DNA of 64,000 bases from contig VHIT02000033.1 of NCBI GenBank assembly GCA_009768925.2, forward strand, positions 1 through 64,000, written 5' to 3'. The position numbers were made by a program, and so were the translations under genes. Shown here in pieces: positions 9,088-19,048 of this stretch (position 1 is its first letter; each line of letters starts with the position of its first letter). This stretch comes from Cryptosporidium bovis. Taxonomy: Eukaryota; Apicomplexa; Conoidasida; Eucoccidiorida; Cryptosporidiidae. A model generated the notes under the pieces. The model saw nothing but the letters and a program-made list of their open reading frames with translations, made no database searches and was not told the DNA's origin.

Positions 9088-11103
9088 TTACTCGTTCAAG
9101 TGTTGTTTAAGCTCTTCTTTTCTCAACAACTCAAGGAACGGTTTTATGGTTTTCAATCTTTCATTTGCCATAATAAATGCATTCCTTGAGATCTCCTTTT
9201 CAGTGAAGGTTTCCACAGTTAACTTAGATTTAAATAGTTTTATCCAAAACTCCTTTGTACGTATAAAGAAGTTTCCTAAAGACTCGTTAACTAAAGGTGT
9301 CTTATTCGAATCATTTAATTCGTATTTTCTGATTAACTCCTCCATATCTTCTCTTGAACGGTTATGATATTCTTTATCTTTGTACACACTATCTTCGAAT
9401 TCATAAAAAGATTCGTCTGAATATTCGCTTCCCTCACTTGAAGAAAAAACTGTTTCCTGGTCAGAACTTAAGTTTGAATCCGACTCTGATTCTGTGTAAC
9501 AAAAGTCACTTGGGTTTATACTGGGTGGTAGAATACATTGCCAATTATCCTTTTTCAAGATATTAAAACACCAACAATCATCCAATGTTAATATTTTCTT
9601 CCCGGATTCAAAGAGGCCACCAAAAATATAAACACAATTCCCTTTAGTAAACATCCCGCAATTAATCCTGGGAATTGGAGAGGAGTAACTTCCATCAATA
9701 TATTTTGTATAATCACAACCAAATCCCGAGATGTCGTAAACTTCATGTGTTTGAGTAATTTTTGAATCTGATGATTGAGAACCGATAACATTTTTAGAAG
9801 TGGTCGTGATTGTATCAACTAAATTAGAAGTGACTTTTTCCAAGTTTAGTGACTTTTCAATTACGCGATGTTCCCCTTCAACACACTCTAATTGATCATA
9901 ACATCCTTCATAATCGAGTTTATTTTCAGTTGTCATGTGCTTATTCCGTAATTTAAATTCAGAGCTAATAATTTTGTTCTCTGATTTTCTATCAGAAATA
10001 TTTACATTGTACCATCTCTTACTATTAAAGTCAAATGTAAATAAATCGTTATAAAAAGTAGAATTTAAGTTTAATCCGATGTTATCTTCTCGATCAAAAA
10101 CACCTCCAAAAAGTATACACTGGTTTTTAAAACTTGTCATTGAAAAGCCAGATCTAGGTGAGGGTGAATTTCCTTTCCTATTTATTCTCTCCCAAACTGG
10201 ATGTTTATGATCATTTAAGTAGGGTTTCATATCTAAAAACCAACAGTCAGTGTGAACTTTTCCTATTGAATTTTTGGAGTTATCCTTTATTTTTGAGTAG
10301 CCACCACAAATGAAAATTTTATCTGTGTTTGGGCACAGTACCATTTGTACACCACTTCGTGGAGATGGAAGTGTTTCGTATTTTGACGAGTCTATTTTAT
10401 CCCAATGCAAGTTTTTTGTATTAAAGATATAGATGTCATTAAAGTACTGAGTTTCCCTTACTGTATCATGAAACCCACCAAAGACAACAAAGAAGTGACG
10501 CCATACAACCATCCTATGCCCACTTCTTGGAGAAGGAGACATCCCGGTAAACTTTACTTCTTCCCAGAGATAGTTCCTTAGGTTTAACTTCCACATATCT
10601 TTAAAGTGGTAAAACTGTTGTTCCGTAGAAAATTCACCGCCATGAATAAATAAATGATCACCAAAAATAACACTTTGGTGGGAGCATCTTGGCTTGGGCC
10701 CACCTGAATAAGTGCCTTTTGAAATTTCATTTTCAACCACAACCTTTTTCCACTCATCTTTTTCAATATTCCATTTATATAAATCATGAAAACAACTCAC
10801 TTCATGACCATCATAAAATTCTCCACCAAATATTATTAATTCTCCACTAATAGGATGTATATTGTAGGACGAGGAAACCCTTGGAGTTGGCCTTTCAGAA
10901 CAAATTACAATACATTGAATCGGATCACCTTCATTTCCCAATTGCGTATTTAAACCAAATTTCTCAATAGTTTTAATGATATCTTCAACTCCATCTTTCT
11001 TAAGTTTCTTCAAATGTTTGTTCCTTGATTTTAAAAGCTGCTTATTCTTCTTCTCATCTATTTTTTTCAATTTTTTTTCCGATTTCTTTGATTTTTTTGT
11101 CAT
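9088..11103 (-). CDS. KLHDC4: KLHDC4-like kelch-repeat protein
   Basis: 671 residues. It has a lysine-rich N-terminus (residues 1-40), then at least six kelch blades recognisable by FGG/HGG/CGG followed by a downstream W or Y, for example LIIFGGEFYDG, LFIHGGEFS, FVVFGGFHD, IFICGGYSK, CILFGGVFD and VYIFGGLFES. PSPRSGHRM and PSPRSGFSM mark successive blades. A C-terminal block, about 575-665, ending KTIKPFLELLRKEELK resembles the DUF4110 helix region that follows the kelch propeller in the KLHDC4 / yeast Kel3 family. An acidic Ser-rich linker lies between them. The biochemical role of this family is poorly known; it probably scaffolds other proteins. It is divergent from MPP10 across an 87-nt spacer. 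Confidence 0.85.
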   Translation of the reverse strand: MTKKSKKSEKKLKKIDEKKNKQLLKSRNKHLKKLKKDGVEDIIKTIEKFGLNTQLGNEGDPIQCIVICSERPTPRVSSSYNIHPISGELIIFGGEFYDGHEVSCFHDLYKWNIEKDEWKKVVVENEISKGTYSGGPKPRCSHQSVIFGDHLFIHGGEFSTEQQFYHFKDMWKLNLRNYLWEEVKFTGMSPSPRSGHRMVVWRHFFVVFGGFHDTVRETQYFNDIYIFNTKNLHWDKIDSSKYETLPSPRSGVQMVLCPNTDKIFICGGYSKIKDNSKNSIGKVHTDCWFLDMKPYLNDHKHPVWERINRKGNSPSPRSGFSMTSFKNQCILFGGVFDREDNIGLNLNSTFYNDLFTFDFNSKRWYNVNISDRKSENKIISSEFKLRNKHMTTENKLDYEGCYDQLECVEGEHRVIEKSLNLEKVTSNLVDTITTTSKNVIGSQSSDSKITQTHEVYDISGFGCDYTKYIDGSYSSPIPRINCGMFTKGNCVYIFGGLFESGKKILTLDDCWCFNILKKDNWQCILPPSINPSDFCYTESESDSNLSSDQETVFSSSEGSEYSDESFYEFEDSVYKDKEYHNRSREDMEELIRKYELNDSNKTPLVNESLGNFFIRTKEFWIKLFKSKLTVETFTEKEISRNAFIMANERLKTIKPFLELLRKEELKQHLNE

Positions 11104-11120
11104 CTTTGACTAAAGAAAAA

Positions 11121-11130
11121 TTTGGGCGCT
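11121..11130. promoter_or_regulatory. E2F-like GGGCGC element between KLHDC4 and MPP10
   Basis: TTTGGGCGCT sits in the 87-nt spacer between divergent start codons and resembles the E2F consensus TTTSSCGC. The assignment rests on sequence resemblance and position only. Confidence 0.4.
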
Positions 11131-11190
11131 TTTTCCTTTTCTCTACACGCTCCCGTCATTATCACCACATGATTTTTTTTATTACCATCA

Positions 11191-12849
11191 ATGGATGACA
11201 TTGAAAATTTTATTAACGATCTATCTGAAAACATTGATAATCTAAATTATGATGTTGATGAGGCTAATCTTATAAAATGTACATTTATTTCCATATTCAG
11301 TTTAATTGTCCCTGATGTGAAAGAAATATTAAACGCAGATAATTTACTATCAAGATGTGACTGTAATCATGCTTCTTTTTGGGACTCACTTGAGTTAATA
11401 ATGAAGCCTCAGATTAGAAAGCTTTATTCAAAAATACTTTCTCTCTGTAATAAGACTAATCAGAAAATTAATAATGAGAATTCTATATCTAAATTATTTT
11501 TCAACTTAAAACTTATGAGGAAAGATATTTCTGCAAATTTTATCAACAAGAATCGTCTAAAAGTAATGGCACCTGACACAAATGTATCTGAAATAAAAAC
11601 TCAGTGCAGTGAGAATAATAATATTGATTTATTTGATTACAACGAGATGATAGAATTTATGGAAGGTAATATTGAAATGTCGAATGAATATGCAGGGTCG
11701 TTTATTTCTGATTTAAGTGACTCAGATTCTGAAGAGTACGGGAAAAATTGTAAATATAATGATTTTTTCTCAAAAGTAAATCATGAAACAAATCACTACA
11801 TTCATGATTTGGAACACAGTTTGCCAAAATACATTGATTCAGGAATAGATAACCATTCAGATCAAGTACCACTTGAACAATTTTCGTCCAGTAGCAAAAT
11901 CCCGCACTATATTTCAGAACTGTCTGAGAATGTAAATAAACTGAATAAATCTAACAAATTTTCTAAATCTAAACTTAAGAATGAACAGGAAAAGGTAAAT
12001 TACGTAATTGATGAATTGGAAGAAGATATAATAAAACAAAAAGAGTGGTATAATTTAGGTGAATCTTCAACTTTAAACAGGTCTAAAAATAGTCTGTTAG
12101 ATTTGCACCTTGAAATTCCACGGTTTTCAAACTCAGATAATTATGAAACCGATAAAGATGATACTTTGCAAGACATCAACAAAGAGCAACCAACAGAAAA
12201 TAAAAATGATATCAATAAATATATCGAGGGTATTGTAAAACAAAGGATAGTGGATGAAATTTTTGATGAGGTGTCAAAAATTGAACCAATTACCGTTGAG
12301 ACTATGCAGGACACTCCAGAAATTCAAGTTGAAAAGTCCAAGCTAAGTTTATCTGAAATCTACTCGAAAAAGTACGAAGAACAAGTAATTGGAAATAAGC
12401 TCAATGATGATATTATTAAGGAAAGAAGGGCTTTGGCAGAACAGTTTTCTTTAATTATGAACAAGCTAGATAGTCTGTCAAACCAATATTTCACTTCGGG
12501 TATACCTGCTGTTCTTAATATTGAAAGGTCTGATATTCCCACTCTTAAAGTCGAAGATACAATTCCTGTGATAGTTTCAGATAACACGAGAATAGCACCT
12601 CAGGAACTAAAAAAACAAGGTAAATTTGTTTCAGATTCAGAGTTGACACGTCTTGAGAAAAAAGCCAGTAGAGAGAGAAATAAAAGGCAACTAAGAAACA
12701 AAAGTAATGGTCAAAAGGAAAAAAAAAAGACATATGGAAAGAGTGCGACATTACCGGAAAACCAAAGAAACATAAAATCATTTAGTAAAAATTCCATAGA
12801 CCTACCGAATAAACGAATAAAATCTCACCACTTTAATTTAGGAAATTAA
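11191..12849 (+). CDS. MPP10: MPP10, U3 snoRNP / SSU processome protein
   Basis: 552 residues. Mpp10 acts in the nucleolus with Imp3 and Imp4 in U3-guided early cleavage of pre-rRNA. The diagnostic region is the C-terminal third: KSKLSLSEIYSKKYEEQ, then RRALAEQFSLIMNKLDSLSN with YFTSGIPAV, then IPTLKVEDTIPVIVSDNTR with IAPQEL, and a terminal Lys/Arg-rich segment. This matches the family order of KKSLAEIYE, the LxxKLDALSNxHF block and the EEVAPVxVSDAxxLAPEE block. The N-terminal half is acidic and low-complexity, as usual for Mpp10. The stop codon is 34 nt from that of convergent PRMT5. Confidence 0.88.
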   Translation: MDDIENFINDLSENIDNLNYDVDEANLIKCTFISIFSLIVPDVKEILNADNLLSRCDCNHASFWDSLELIMKPQIRKLYSKILSLCNKTNQKINNENSISKLFFNLKLMRKDISANFINKNRLKVMAPDTNVSEIKTQCSENNNIDLFDYNEMIEFMEGNIEMSNEYAGSFISDLSDSDSEEYGKNCKYNDFFSKVNHETNHYIHDLEHSLPKYIDSGIDNHSDQVPLEQFSSSSKIPHYISELSENVNKLNKSNKFSKSKLKNEQEKVNYVIDELEEDIIKQKEWYNLGESSTLNRSKNSLLDLHLEIPRFSNSDNYETDKDDTLQDINKEQPTENKNDINKYIEGIVKQRIVDEIFDEVSKIEPITVETMQDTPEIQVEKSKLSLSEIYSKKYEEQVIGNKLNDDIIKERRALAEQFSLIMNKLDSLSNQYFTSGIPAVLNIERSDIPTLKVEDTIPVIVSDNTRIAPQELKKQGKFVSDSELTRLEKKASRERNKRQLRNKSNGQKEKKKTYGKSATLPENQRNIKSFSKNSIDLPNKRIKSHHFNLGN

Positions 12850-12883
12850 TGCATGCTTATAGATAGGTTTTAATAGTTTTATA

Positions 12884-14755
12884 TTACAAATTCATATGAT
12901 ACCCCTTCCCATTTGAATTGTGAATTTGAACTATTGAAGGATTTGTGACTAGCCATTCATACCACACTTTGTATTTAGTTGACTTTCTCCAAATACTGAA
13001 ATCTATTTTGTCACCTTTTTTTACTCTTATAGGGGTGTTAATTGGAAAATAAAAGTCAAACCAACTAATCAAACCTTCAGTGAAGTTATTTCTAGAATTA
13101 GTAAAGCCTATTTCATTATAGAGATTACATTCGAAGTATCCTTTAAAACCATGTAAAATTGAATCAGTTTTAGAGATAAAGCTTACCGTACGAAATAACG
13201 AGTTGTAATTAATAGTTGGTATTTTTCTCACCGGATGACTAAATGTAAATATTTTTTTTGGTCCCTCAGAAACAAAAAAATTGGATTTGATTTTGGAGAC
13301 ATACGGAGTTTCCATAGGATGATTCCGTTTTAATTTCATGACATTATTCCATATTTTTTTACATGAAATAGGCTCTATAAATGAAGTGTATCTCTGAGGA
13401 ATCATAATACCACCGGATTCAAGAAATTTTTGAGCTGAATAAAGGCATTCAGGTGCTAATTCATTATCTCCAAATGAACCTAACAATTCTGAAATAATAA
13501 TATTAAAGTTTTGATCAAGTATTGTGTCCCTTATATCAGAATGAATTATATCAACTTGTTTCCAATAATTATCTTTTTCAAAATGCTTACGTGCATTGAG
13601 GGTAATTACAGCGTTTACATTCTTCTCAACACAAACGATATTAGATGGGTTAATAGATAACCTTTTCAATGCTACTATTGAACAGTCTATAAGTCCTCCT
13701 CTCCCCGCACCGATAATCAATATTTTTATTTGGCCAAACTTTTCAGCATTTTCGTATAAACATAATTGAATTGCATCCGTATATTTTGTATATTTTATGG
13801 GATCGGCCTCAAATACCTCATAGTGAATACTCTTGAGGTCTTGAAATAATGGCTGCAGAGGAATCTGAAGAATATCAAGATAATCATATTCATATTTCTC
13901 TTGTTGCGTCAGCGGAGTTAACTTATTTAAATAATTAAAAATTGAATTGTAAGTGTCTTCATAAATTTTATTATCAATTCTAAGTGACGAATTCATAAGT
14001 TCTACTGAAATAGGTATCTTTAGTCTTAATAAATCCTCAATAAATTTTGACAAAGCATTTTTATCACTTTTTACATTCTCTATTTGAATAGTGTTTTGAC
14101 TAAGAACTAAACATTTAATTGGCTCACCAATAAAGCGAGGTAAGACTGTTATATCTGATTCATTCAAGTCATCACTAATATTCAATACAATTCCAACTTT
14201 TCCCGAAGATGAACCATTATCTAATATTCCACTAATTAACTGCCAATTTTCCCACTGTTGATCAACCATAGATTTATGGATATATAATTCAATCCAAATT
14301 TGCATTCCTGAAATATTCCTTTCTATGAAGTATAGTACTTCTGAAGCAAGTTCAATTGATATTTGTTTCATGGGTATTAAAATTGCGTGATAACCAACAT
14401 AAGTACACCACTCCAATATACTCTTTAATTTAGAGGTAGTAAGTGTTATTTTTGGGGGAATGGTGCCGATGACACCCGTATTCCAGTCAGATTCTTTTAT
14501 TGTATAGTGTTTTAAAAACATACGTTCAAATTCATGTACTTTGTGTCCTTTTAATTCAATGCTAGAATACAAAACCGGAACGTAAATAAAGTCGAATCCA
14601 ATAATTTTAATTAGGTTTAATACCCTCATTAACAAATATGTATCATTAGCTGCTTCATTTTTATCGTCTATGAGACTACAAAATGCATTGCTTATACTTT
14701 CTTCTCCAAATGAGAGCCCTATATAAAAAATTTCCGGTTTAATAACAATAGGCAT
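12884..14755 (-). CDS. PRMT5: PRMT5-type protein arginine methyltransferase
   Basis: 623 residues from ATG at 14755; the frame extends 11 codons upstream but only to a GTG. Type II enzymes make symmetric dimethylarginine on Sm proteins and histones. Residues 1-280 correspond to the TIM-barrel domain. PLQPLFQDLKS followed by YEVFEADPIKY at 312-322 keeps the Tyr/Phe pair that in human PRMT5 (Tyr324, Phe327) supports symmetric dimethylation. The SAM site is IIGAGRGG (about 347-354) and VEKN (376-379). The double-E loop SELLGSFGDNELAPE (422-436) holds both catalytic glutamates. The C-terminal beta-barrel follows. All key residues are intact. Sm-fold proteins in the same window are plausible substrates, but that is inference. 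Confidence 0.95.
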   Translation of the reverse strand: MPIVIKPEIFYIGLSFGEESISNAFCSLIDDKNEAANDTYLLMRVLNLIKIIGFDFIYVPVLYSSIELKGHKVHEFERMFLKHYTIKESDWNTGVIGTIPPKITLTTSKLKSILEWCTYVGYHAILIPMKQISIELASEVLYFIERNISGMQIWIELYIHKSMVDQQWENWQLISGILDNGSSSGKVGIVLNISDDLNESDITVLPRFIGEPIKCLVLSQNTIQIENVKSDKNALSKFIEDLLRLKIPISVELMNSSLRIDNKIYEDTYNSIFNYLNKLTPLTQQEKYEYDYLDILQIPLQPLFQDLKSIHYEVFEADPIKYTKYTDAIQLCLYENAEKFGQIKILIIGAGRGGLIDCSIVALKRLSINPSNIVCVEKNVNAVITLNARKHFEKDNYWKQVDIIHSDIRDTILDQNFNIIISELLGSFGDNELAPECLYSAQKFLESGGIMIPQRYTSFIEPISCKKIWNNVMKLKRNHPMETPYVSKIKSNFFVSEGPKKIFTFSHPVRKIPTINYNSLFRTVSFISKTDSILHGFKGYFECNLYNEIGFTNSRNNFTEGLISWFDFYFPINTPIRVKKGDKIDFSIWRKSTKYKVWYEWLVTNPSIVQIHNSNGKGYHMNL

Positions 14756-15150
14756 TTCGGACTCTATAACTGGGAGTCTTAATATCACAATATTATGATC
14801 TTGGACTAGTCTGACAATTTTATTAGGTAATATTTTAAAATTTCAAGGTAAAATGTTACAATTAAAATAAAATAAAAACATTTTCAATACAGAAATAAAT
14901 TTTAACAGTATTTATATAATAAATTTCCATTCAAATACAACTTGTTATTTAGATCCTTGTCTTGTATAAGTTTCAGATTATTAAGAAATTTGCGAAAATA
15001 GCTTTAAAATATGAAGTTATTTGGATTAAGTGATATAGTTAGTGATTTCTTGTTTAAAAATTAAATATAAAGAAAATGCAATAAAGGTTTATAATATACA
15101 AAAACCTATTTTGTCGCGCCGTATTTCATCATTTTAAACGAAAGTGGATT
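14756..15150. promoter_or_regulatory. Divergent spacer PRMT5 / CID protein with CGCGCC element
   Basis: 395 nt between divergent start codons, almost pure A/T except TCGCGCCG at 15114-15121, about 30 nt before the CID-protein ATG. Apart from this E2F-like element nothing was seen. Confidence 0.45.
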
Positions 15151-16107
15151 ATGAAGTTTTCTCTCACAAATGATGGTTTTAATACTGAAGACTTTGAGGC
15201 TAACATACATCAATTCTCCTGGAGGTTACAGAGAATAAATACACAGCAAGATATTATATGTTCATTATCTGAATCAATAATCGATGTTAAGGATAATCCT
15301 GTAATACTACAACTCTATATGAGGGTTGTTGAAGAATACAGCTGCAGAGCACCACCTGAACACCTAATACCACTTGTTTATATACTCAACGATTTTGCAC
15401 AAAAGTCAAAACCTCAAGCTCATTTTGCATCAGAGGCATTATTCAATATTTTTAGTCAAATAAACCTGTACTACACCGAATATATGGCAAAAGCAAGAAG
15501 ATGTTTCAATATATGGAAGAATCGTGAGATATTTGATCGTGAAACATTAAAGAGGCTAGACTGTTTACTATTAGGTATTACTCCTCCTGTTCCAACAACA
15601 ATAAGTCAACAAAATATCTCAAATAGTTTTCTTGGAATTCATAATGGAGAAAATTCAATAACACATACAAGGGCTCGACACAATGAAGAAAATAGGGACA
15701 AAGAAGATGATTCGAATCAATACAGGGGTTCAGAACAACATGGCTCCCAAAAACCTACAAGCGAATCTGACAATTCATTAAGAGAACAATATCTGGGTCT
15801 GTGCTCTAGCTACGACAAGGTTATTAAAGATATTACGAGCGCCAAGGAAAAACGGAAGATAATACAAAATATTCGCATTACAACTGAACCAGTGAAGAAA
15901 ACAAATGATTATAGGCTATTTAAACTGTTAGAAATGGAGTGGGAACTACGATGTCAAATTTGTGAAGGGCTTAAAGCTACTCTAGATAAAATTGATATCT
16001 TCCACACAGAGATAACAAGAAAACTTGCTAATTCAATTGGGCTGGAGAAACATAGTTCGAGCGAAACAAGAGAACCTATTTTAACTCGAGCTTCAAGACT
16101 AACATAA
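15151..16107 (+). CDS. CID-domain (RNA polymerase II CTD-interacting) protein
   Basis: 318 residues. Residues about 10-140 form a CID fold: LSESIIDVKDNPVILQLYM, then LIPLVYILNDFAQKSK, and RRCFNIWKNREIFDRETL, matching the LxYLANDVIQ and LLxIWxERxVY landmarks of the RPRD1/Rtt103/Pcf11 CID family. Such domains bind the phosphorylated CTD of RPB1 and link transcription to termination or 3' processing. A low-complexity linker (165-210) and a helical C-terminus (210-295, perhaps coiled coil) follow, most like RPRD/Rtt103 architecture. The RPB2 gene lies further along the window. Its stop is only 4 nt from the end of the convergent PP2C gene. Confidence 0.85.
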   Translation: MKFSLTNDGFNTEDFEANIHQFSWRLQRINTQQDIICSLSESIIDVKDNPVILQLYMRVVEEYSCRAPPEHLIPLVYILNDFAQKSKPQAHFASEALFNIFSQINLYYTEYMAKARRCFNIWKNREIFDRETLKRLDCLLLGITPPVPTTISQQNISNSFLGIHNGENSITHTRARHNEENRDKEDDSNQYRGSEQHGSQKPTSESDNSLREQYLGLCSSYDKVIKDITSAKEKRKIIQNIRITTEPVKKTNDYRLFKLLEMEWELRCQICEGLKATLDKIDIFHTEITRKLANSIGLEKHSSSETREPILTRASRLT

Positions 16108-16111
16108 TTTC

Positions 16112-17473
16112 TCATTTATTCTGAATTTGTTGGTGGCAACTTTGTTGATCCTGAATTGACCATCTGAAAAATATAACTGTTGCTGTCTTGTCGTCCATGC
16201 TTCCTTTTTTTTCTGCTATCTTTGTAAGCTCACCTGCTGCCTCAGTCGGAGTAAGGTTCAACATACTTCCAACTATGTTGGCAAATTCTTCCTCACTTAT
16301 GAAGTCTGATACCCCATCAGTGGCTAGGATTAGAAAGAGATCGTTCTCGATATCGATATTATGTACAGTTACATCCGGTTTTGAAGTGCAAAGTAGCAGT
16401 GGCTCCTTCATGTAAAGATCACCGATACTCCTAGATGTACTTATACCAATACACTTTGTGTTTTCTTCAAACGAAATTCTTTGTTGTTTCTTTACAACTA
16501 TTCTCCAAGTTCCATTGCAAAGCTCTACCCTACCACCTGCGCGCTCAATCCTTTCTCTTTCTTTCGTATCGTCCGGTCTATGTACTTTGGTTAATCTTTT
16601 GGCAGATATTTTGTTGTTTTCATTCCTATATCCAAGAATAAGGACTGAATCTCCACAATTACCAACAACAAGTTTTAAATTTTCGTCCACTGGATCTGGA
16701 CCGAATATCACACAAACTAGTGCAGTCGTCCCATCGTTGAGTCCTTTCTTCTTAGCAATAGATAAAAAATTGTTGTTTGTAAGTTCAAAACCTTGAATAA
16801 TACCCATACATAACGATTTTATTTCATTAGAGTTAATATTTCCATAGCTCTCATCAAAATTGTAATGCCTATACAAGTCAATAGTTGAGGGATCATTTCT
16901 ATTTAAACGGCTCAAGCTATGACAATAAAAAGTAAACATGTTATTTAACATTACTTTCTGAACATATTTAGAACAATTACAGCCCGCATGACCATCAAAA
17001 ACAGCAGTAATAGAAAAAATCATATTTACTTCAGGGTTTAAGAAATTAGTCGGAAATTGCGCTCGAGTAATATGCCTATCTTCACACAAGTCCATATTCC
17101 TTGTAGGATTAGGAATCACAGCAGTTCCTGCATGAATATTCCTATCTAATATTATATTTATCTTAATATTTTTCTTTGTTTGACCAAATATAGCCTCTTT
17201 ATCGGAAACCTCGCTTAACTCGGAATTTGTATTCATTTCATATAGCTTTAACCCATCAGTATCGATTCTAAACAGTCTCGATAAGGAACTACTATAGTAG
17301 ATGTCATTATTTATGTTGTATATCGAATTTGAATCATTGTTGACAGACCATCCACTTTCTTCATCGAGATAATAGTTAGAATTGGTACTTTTCAGCACTG
17401 AAAAAGTTGACTCAAGTCTAACGTCCTCATTGCTTACATTATCTAAACATTTTGTCTTGTTATTATTCGGCAT
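16112..17473 (-). CDS. PP2C-family Ser/Thr phosphatase
   Basis: 453 residues with all PPM signatures: E131/D132 (CEDRH), DGHAG (160-164), NDGTTALV (247-254), CGDS (273-276), the SRSIGD block (347-352) with its metal-binding Asp, TDG (385-387) and DDK (427-429). The first 100 residues are Asn/Ser-rich and probably disordered. There is no signal peptide or N-terminal MGxxxS myristoylation pattern (it starts MPNNNK), so it is probably cytosolic or nuclear. It is divergent from the Trf4-like gene across 170 nt that include CCGCCA at 17576-17581. Confidence 0.92.
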   Translation of the reverse strand: MPNNNKTKCLDNVSNEDVRLESTFSVLKSTNSNYYLDEESGWSVNNDSNSIYNINNDIYYSSSLSRLFRIDTDGLKLYEMNTNSELSEVSDKEAIFGQTKKNIKINIILDRNIHAGTAVIPNPTRNMDLCEDRHITRAQFPTNFLNPEVNMIFSITAVFDGHAGCNCSKYVQKVMLNNMFTFYCHSLSRLNRNDPSTIDLYRHYNFDESYGNINSNEIKSLCMGIIQGFELTNNNFLSIAKKKGLNDGTTALVCVIFGPDPVDENLKLVVGNCGDSVLILGYRNENNKISAKRLTKVHRPDDTKERERIERAGGRVELCNGTWRIVVKKQQRISFEENTKCIGISTSRSIGDLYMKEPLLLCTSKPDVTVHNIDIENDLFLILATDGVSDFISEEEFANIVGSMLNLTPTEAAGELTKIAEKKGSMDDKTATVIFFRWSIQDQQSCHQQIQNK

Positions 17474-17574
17474 TTCAAGTACCAGGATATATATAAGTCA
17501 TCATTAAACTGCATACAAATTAAGACATAAATGCTTATGTTTTCACTTGCACAAATGAAGATCAAACGAAAAAT

Positions 17575-17581
17575 GCCGCCA
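17575..17581. promoter_or_regulatory. GCCGCCA element (TGGCGG on the minus strand)
   Basis: GCCGCCA occurs in the otherwise AT-rich spacer between the divergent PP2C and Trf4-like genes. Its reverse complement contains TGGCGG, the same core as at 8637 and 60175. Its role is inferred. Confidence 0.35.
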
Positions 17582-17643
17582 ATAGTTCGAAAACAAATCC
17601 TAGTTTTATACCTGTAGATTTATAAAAATAAAACACGAAAAAA

Positions 17644-19047
17644 ATGTCCAACCAAAATGATATTAAACTTGATGGGCCTGATCAATATCTACTGGTTGAG
17701 GAGGAAAGAGTCAAAAAGTCTTTGGAATTGAATAATTCTCTTAGACTAGCAATTCAATCTAGGAAGAAGCCCGAAACATCAAAAATGGTAGATACTTTTG
17801 ACTACATTAATATAAAATCACTAAAAAGAAAGAGAAACAAAAAATCATGTTCAGTTCCTAGAGATAAGATAAGATTCCAGAAAGAAGAATGTACAACTAC
17901 ATCCATCGATACAAATGAAGGTAGCAAAGAGATTGAGATGATGAAACTGCCATGGGAAGTTGTTCCAAAGTACATTGACTGTGTATCGAATATAGATATT
18001 TTCTTTATTCATCTAAATAATGAAATTGTACAACTTATAAAGTGGCTAGAACTTACAGATTACGAACATCTTTTAAGAGCCAGAACACTTGCAAGGATCG
18101 TAGTAATATCACATTCATTATGGCCGGAATCTAAGGTTCAACCATTTGGGAGCTATTACACTGGACTATCACTACCAAGTGGTGATATTGACGTTTGCAT
18201 CTTAAATGTTTCGGGAGATCCAAAAAGGAGATTGAGGGAACTTGCAAAAGTATTAAAGGATCTAAATTTATGCACAGGAATAGAGTTGATATTGACTGCA
18301 AAAGTTCCAATTATAAAGTATGTGGATTCTGAAGCGTGTATTTCTGTTGACGTTTCTTTGAGCCAAGAAAGTTCTGTCGACACAACCAAGCATATTGCGG
18401 AATGCCTCGAAAAATTTGGTCATTTAAGACCGCTGTTACTTATAATAAAACTAATGTTACACCAGAGGGGACTAGATGAAACTTACCTTGGTGGTCTGGG
18501 TTCATATTCTCAATTTTGCTTAGTTTTATCATTTTTGCAGCAACATTCATCCTCTTATTCACTTACTTTATACAGGTCAACAACTTTGGGACACCTCTTA
18601 TTTGATTTTCTGGAATTATTTGGTATTATTTTCAACTACAATATTACTGGAATACGTCTGAAAGAAAAGGGTGAGTACTTTCACAAATCTGATCAAAACT
18701 CGACTTTGTTTCTAGAGTCTCCATTGCCTCCTTTTATTGACATGGGAAAAGGTGCATTCAAATACAGTGAGATTAAAGAATCATTTAGACTTGCATTCCT
18801 TGATTTAGTGGAGGCCAGAAGAAGATTCAATAAAATACGTCTATCTAAAGATACTAATATTTTAAAGAATCCAGAAAATTTCAGTATTCTTTCTTCGATA
18901 ATATGTATCGATGATGAGCTTTTCCAGTGTAGGGTAAGACCGGTAAATGAGCTTCAGGAACCCATATCAGCTCCTAGACCACCACCATTTATTTCAAAAG
19001 AGATAATCAAACAAGTTAAACAGGAAATAGACAGTATGAACAGTTGA
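17644..19047 (+). CDS. Trf4/PAPD5-type non-canonical poly(A) polymerase
   Basis: 467 residues. Trf4-family enzymes add short oligo(A) tails to nuclear RNAs and, in TRAMP complexes, hand them to the exosome. The nucleotidyltransferase core starts near residue 100 (LPWEVVPKYIDC). FGSYYTGLSLPSGDIDVCI (168-186) gives the GS motif and catalytic Asp181 and Asp183. The third Asp is in SVDVSL (D236). LDETYLGGLGSYSQFCLVL (277-295) is the PAP-associated central domain signature, and HLLFDFLELFG (317-327) follows. The basic stretch KSLKRKRNKKS (58-68) could be a nuclear signal. No CCHC knuckles are seen, as in Trf4, where Air proteins supply RNA binding. The stop codon is 1 nt from the end of the convergent gene. 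Confidence 0.9.
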   Translation: MSNQNDIKLDGPDQYLLVEEERVKKSLELNNSLRLAIQSRKKPETSKMVDTFDYINIKSLKRKRNKKSCSVPRDKIRFQKEECTTTSIDTNEGSKEIEMMKLPWEVVPKYIDCVSNIDIFFIHLNNEIVQLIKWLELTDYEHLLRARTLARIVVISHSLWPESKVQPFGSYYTGLSLPSGDIDVCILNVSGDPKRRLRELAKVLKDLNLCTGIELILTAKVPIIKYVDSEACISVDVSLSQESSVDTTKHIAECLEKFGHLRPLLLIIKLMLHQRGLDETYLGGLGSYSQFCLVLSFLQQHSSSYSLTLYRSTTLGHLLFDFLELFGIIFNYNITGIRLKEKGEYFHKSDQNSTLFLESPLPPFIDMGKGAFKYSEIKESFRLAFLDLVEARRRFNKIRLSKDTNILKNPENFSILSSIICIDDELFQCRVRPVNELQEPISAPRPPPFISKEIIKQVKQEIDSMNS

Positions 19048-19048
19048 T

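Noticed and set aside
12850-12856. TGCATGC, an ApiAP2-type binding motif
   Set aside because: It lies in a 34-nt convergent spacer directly after a stop codon, where a promoter is not expected; a single 7-mer is not evidence.
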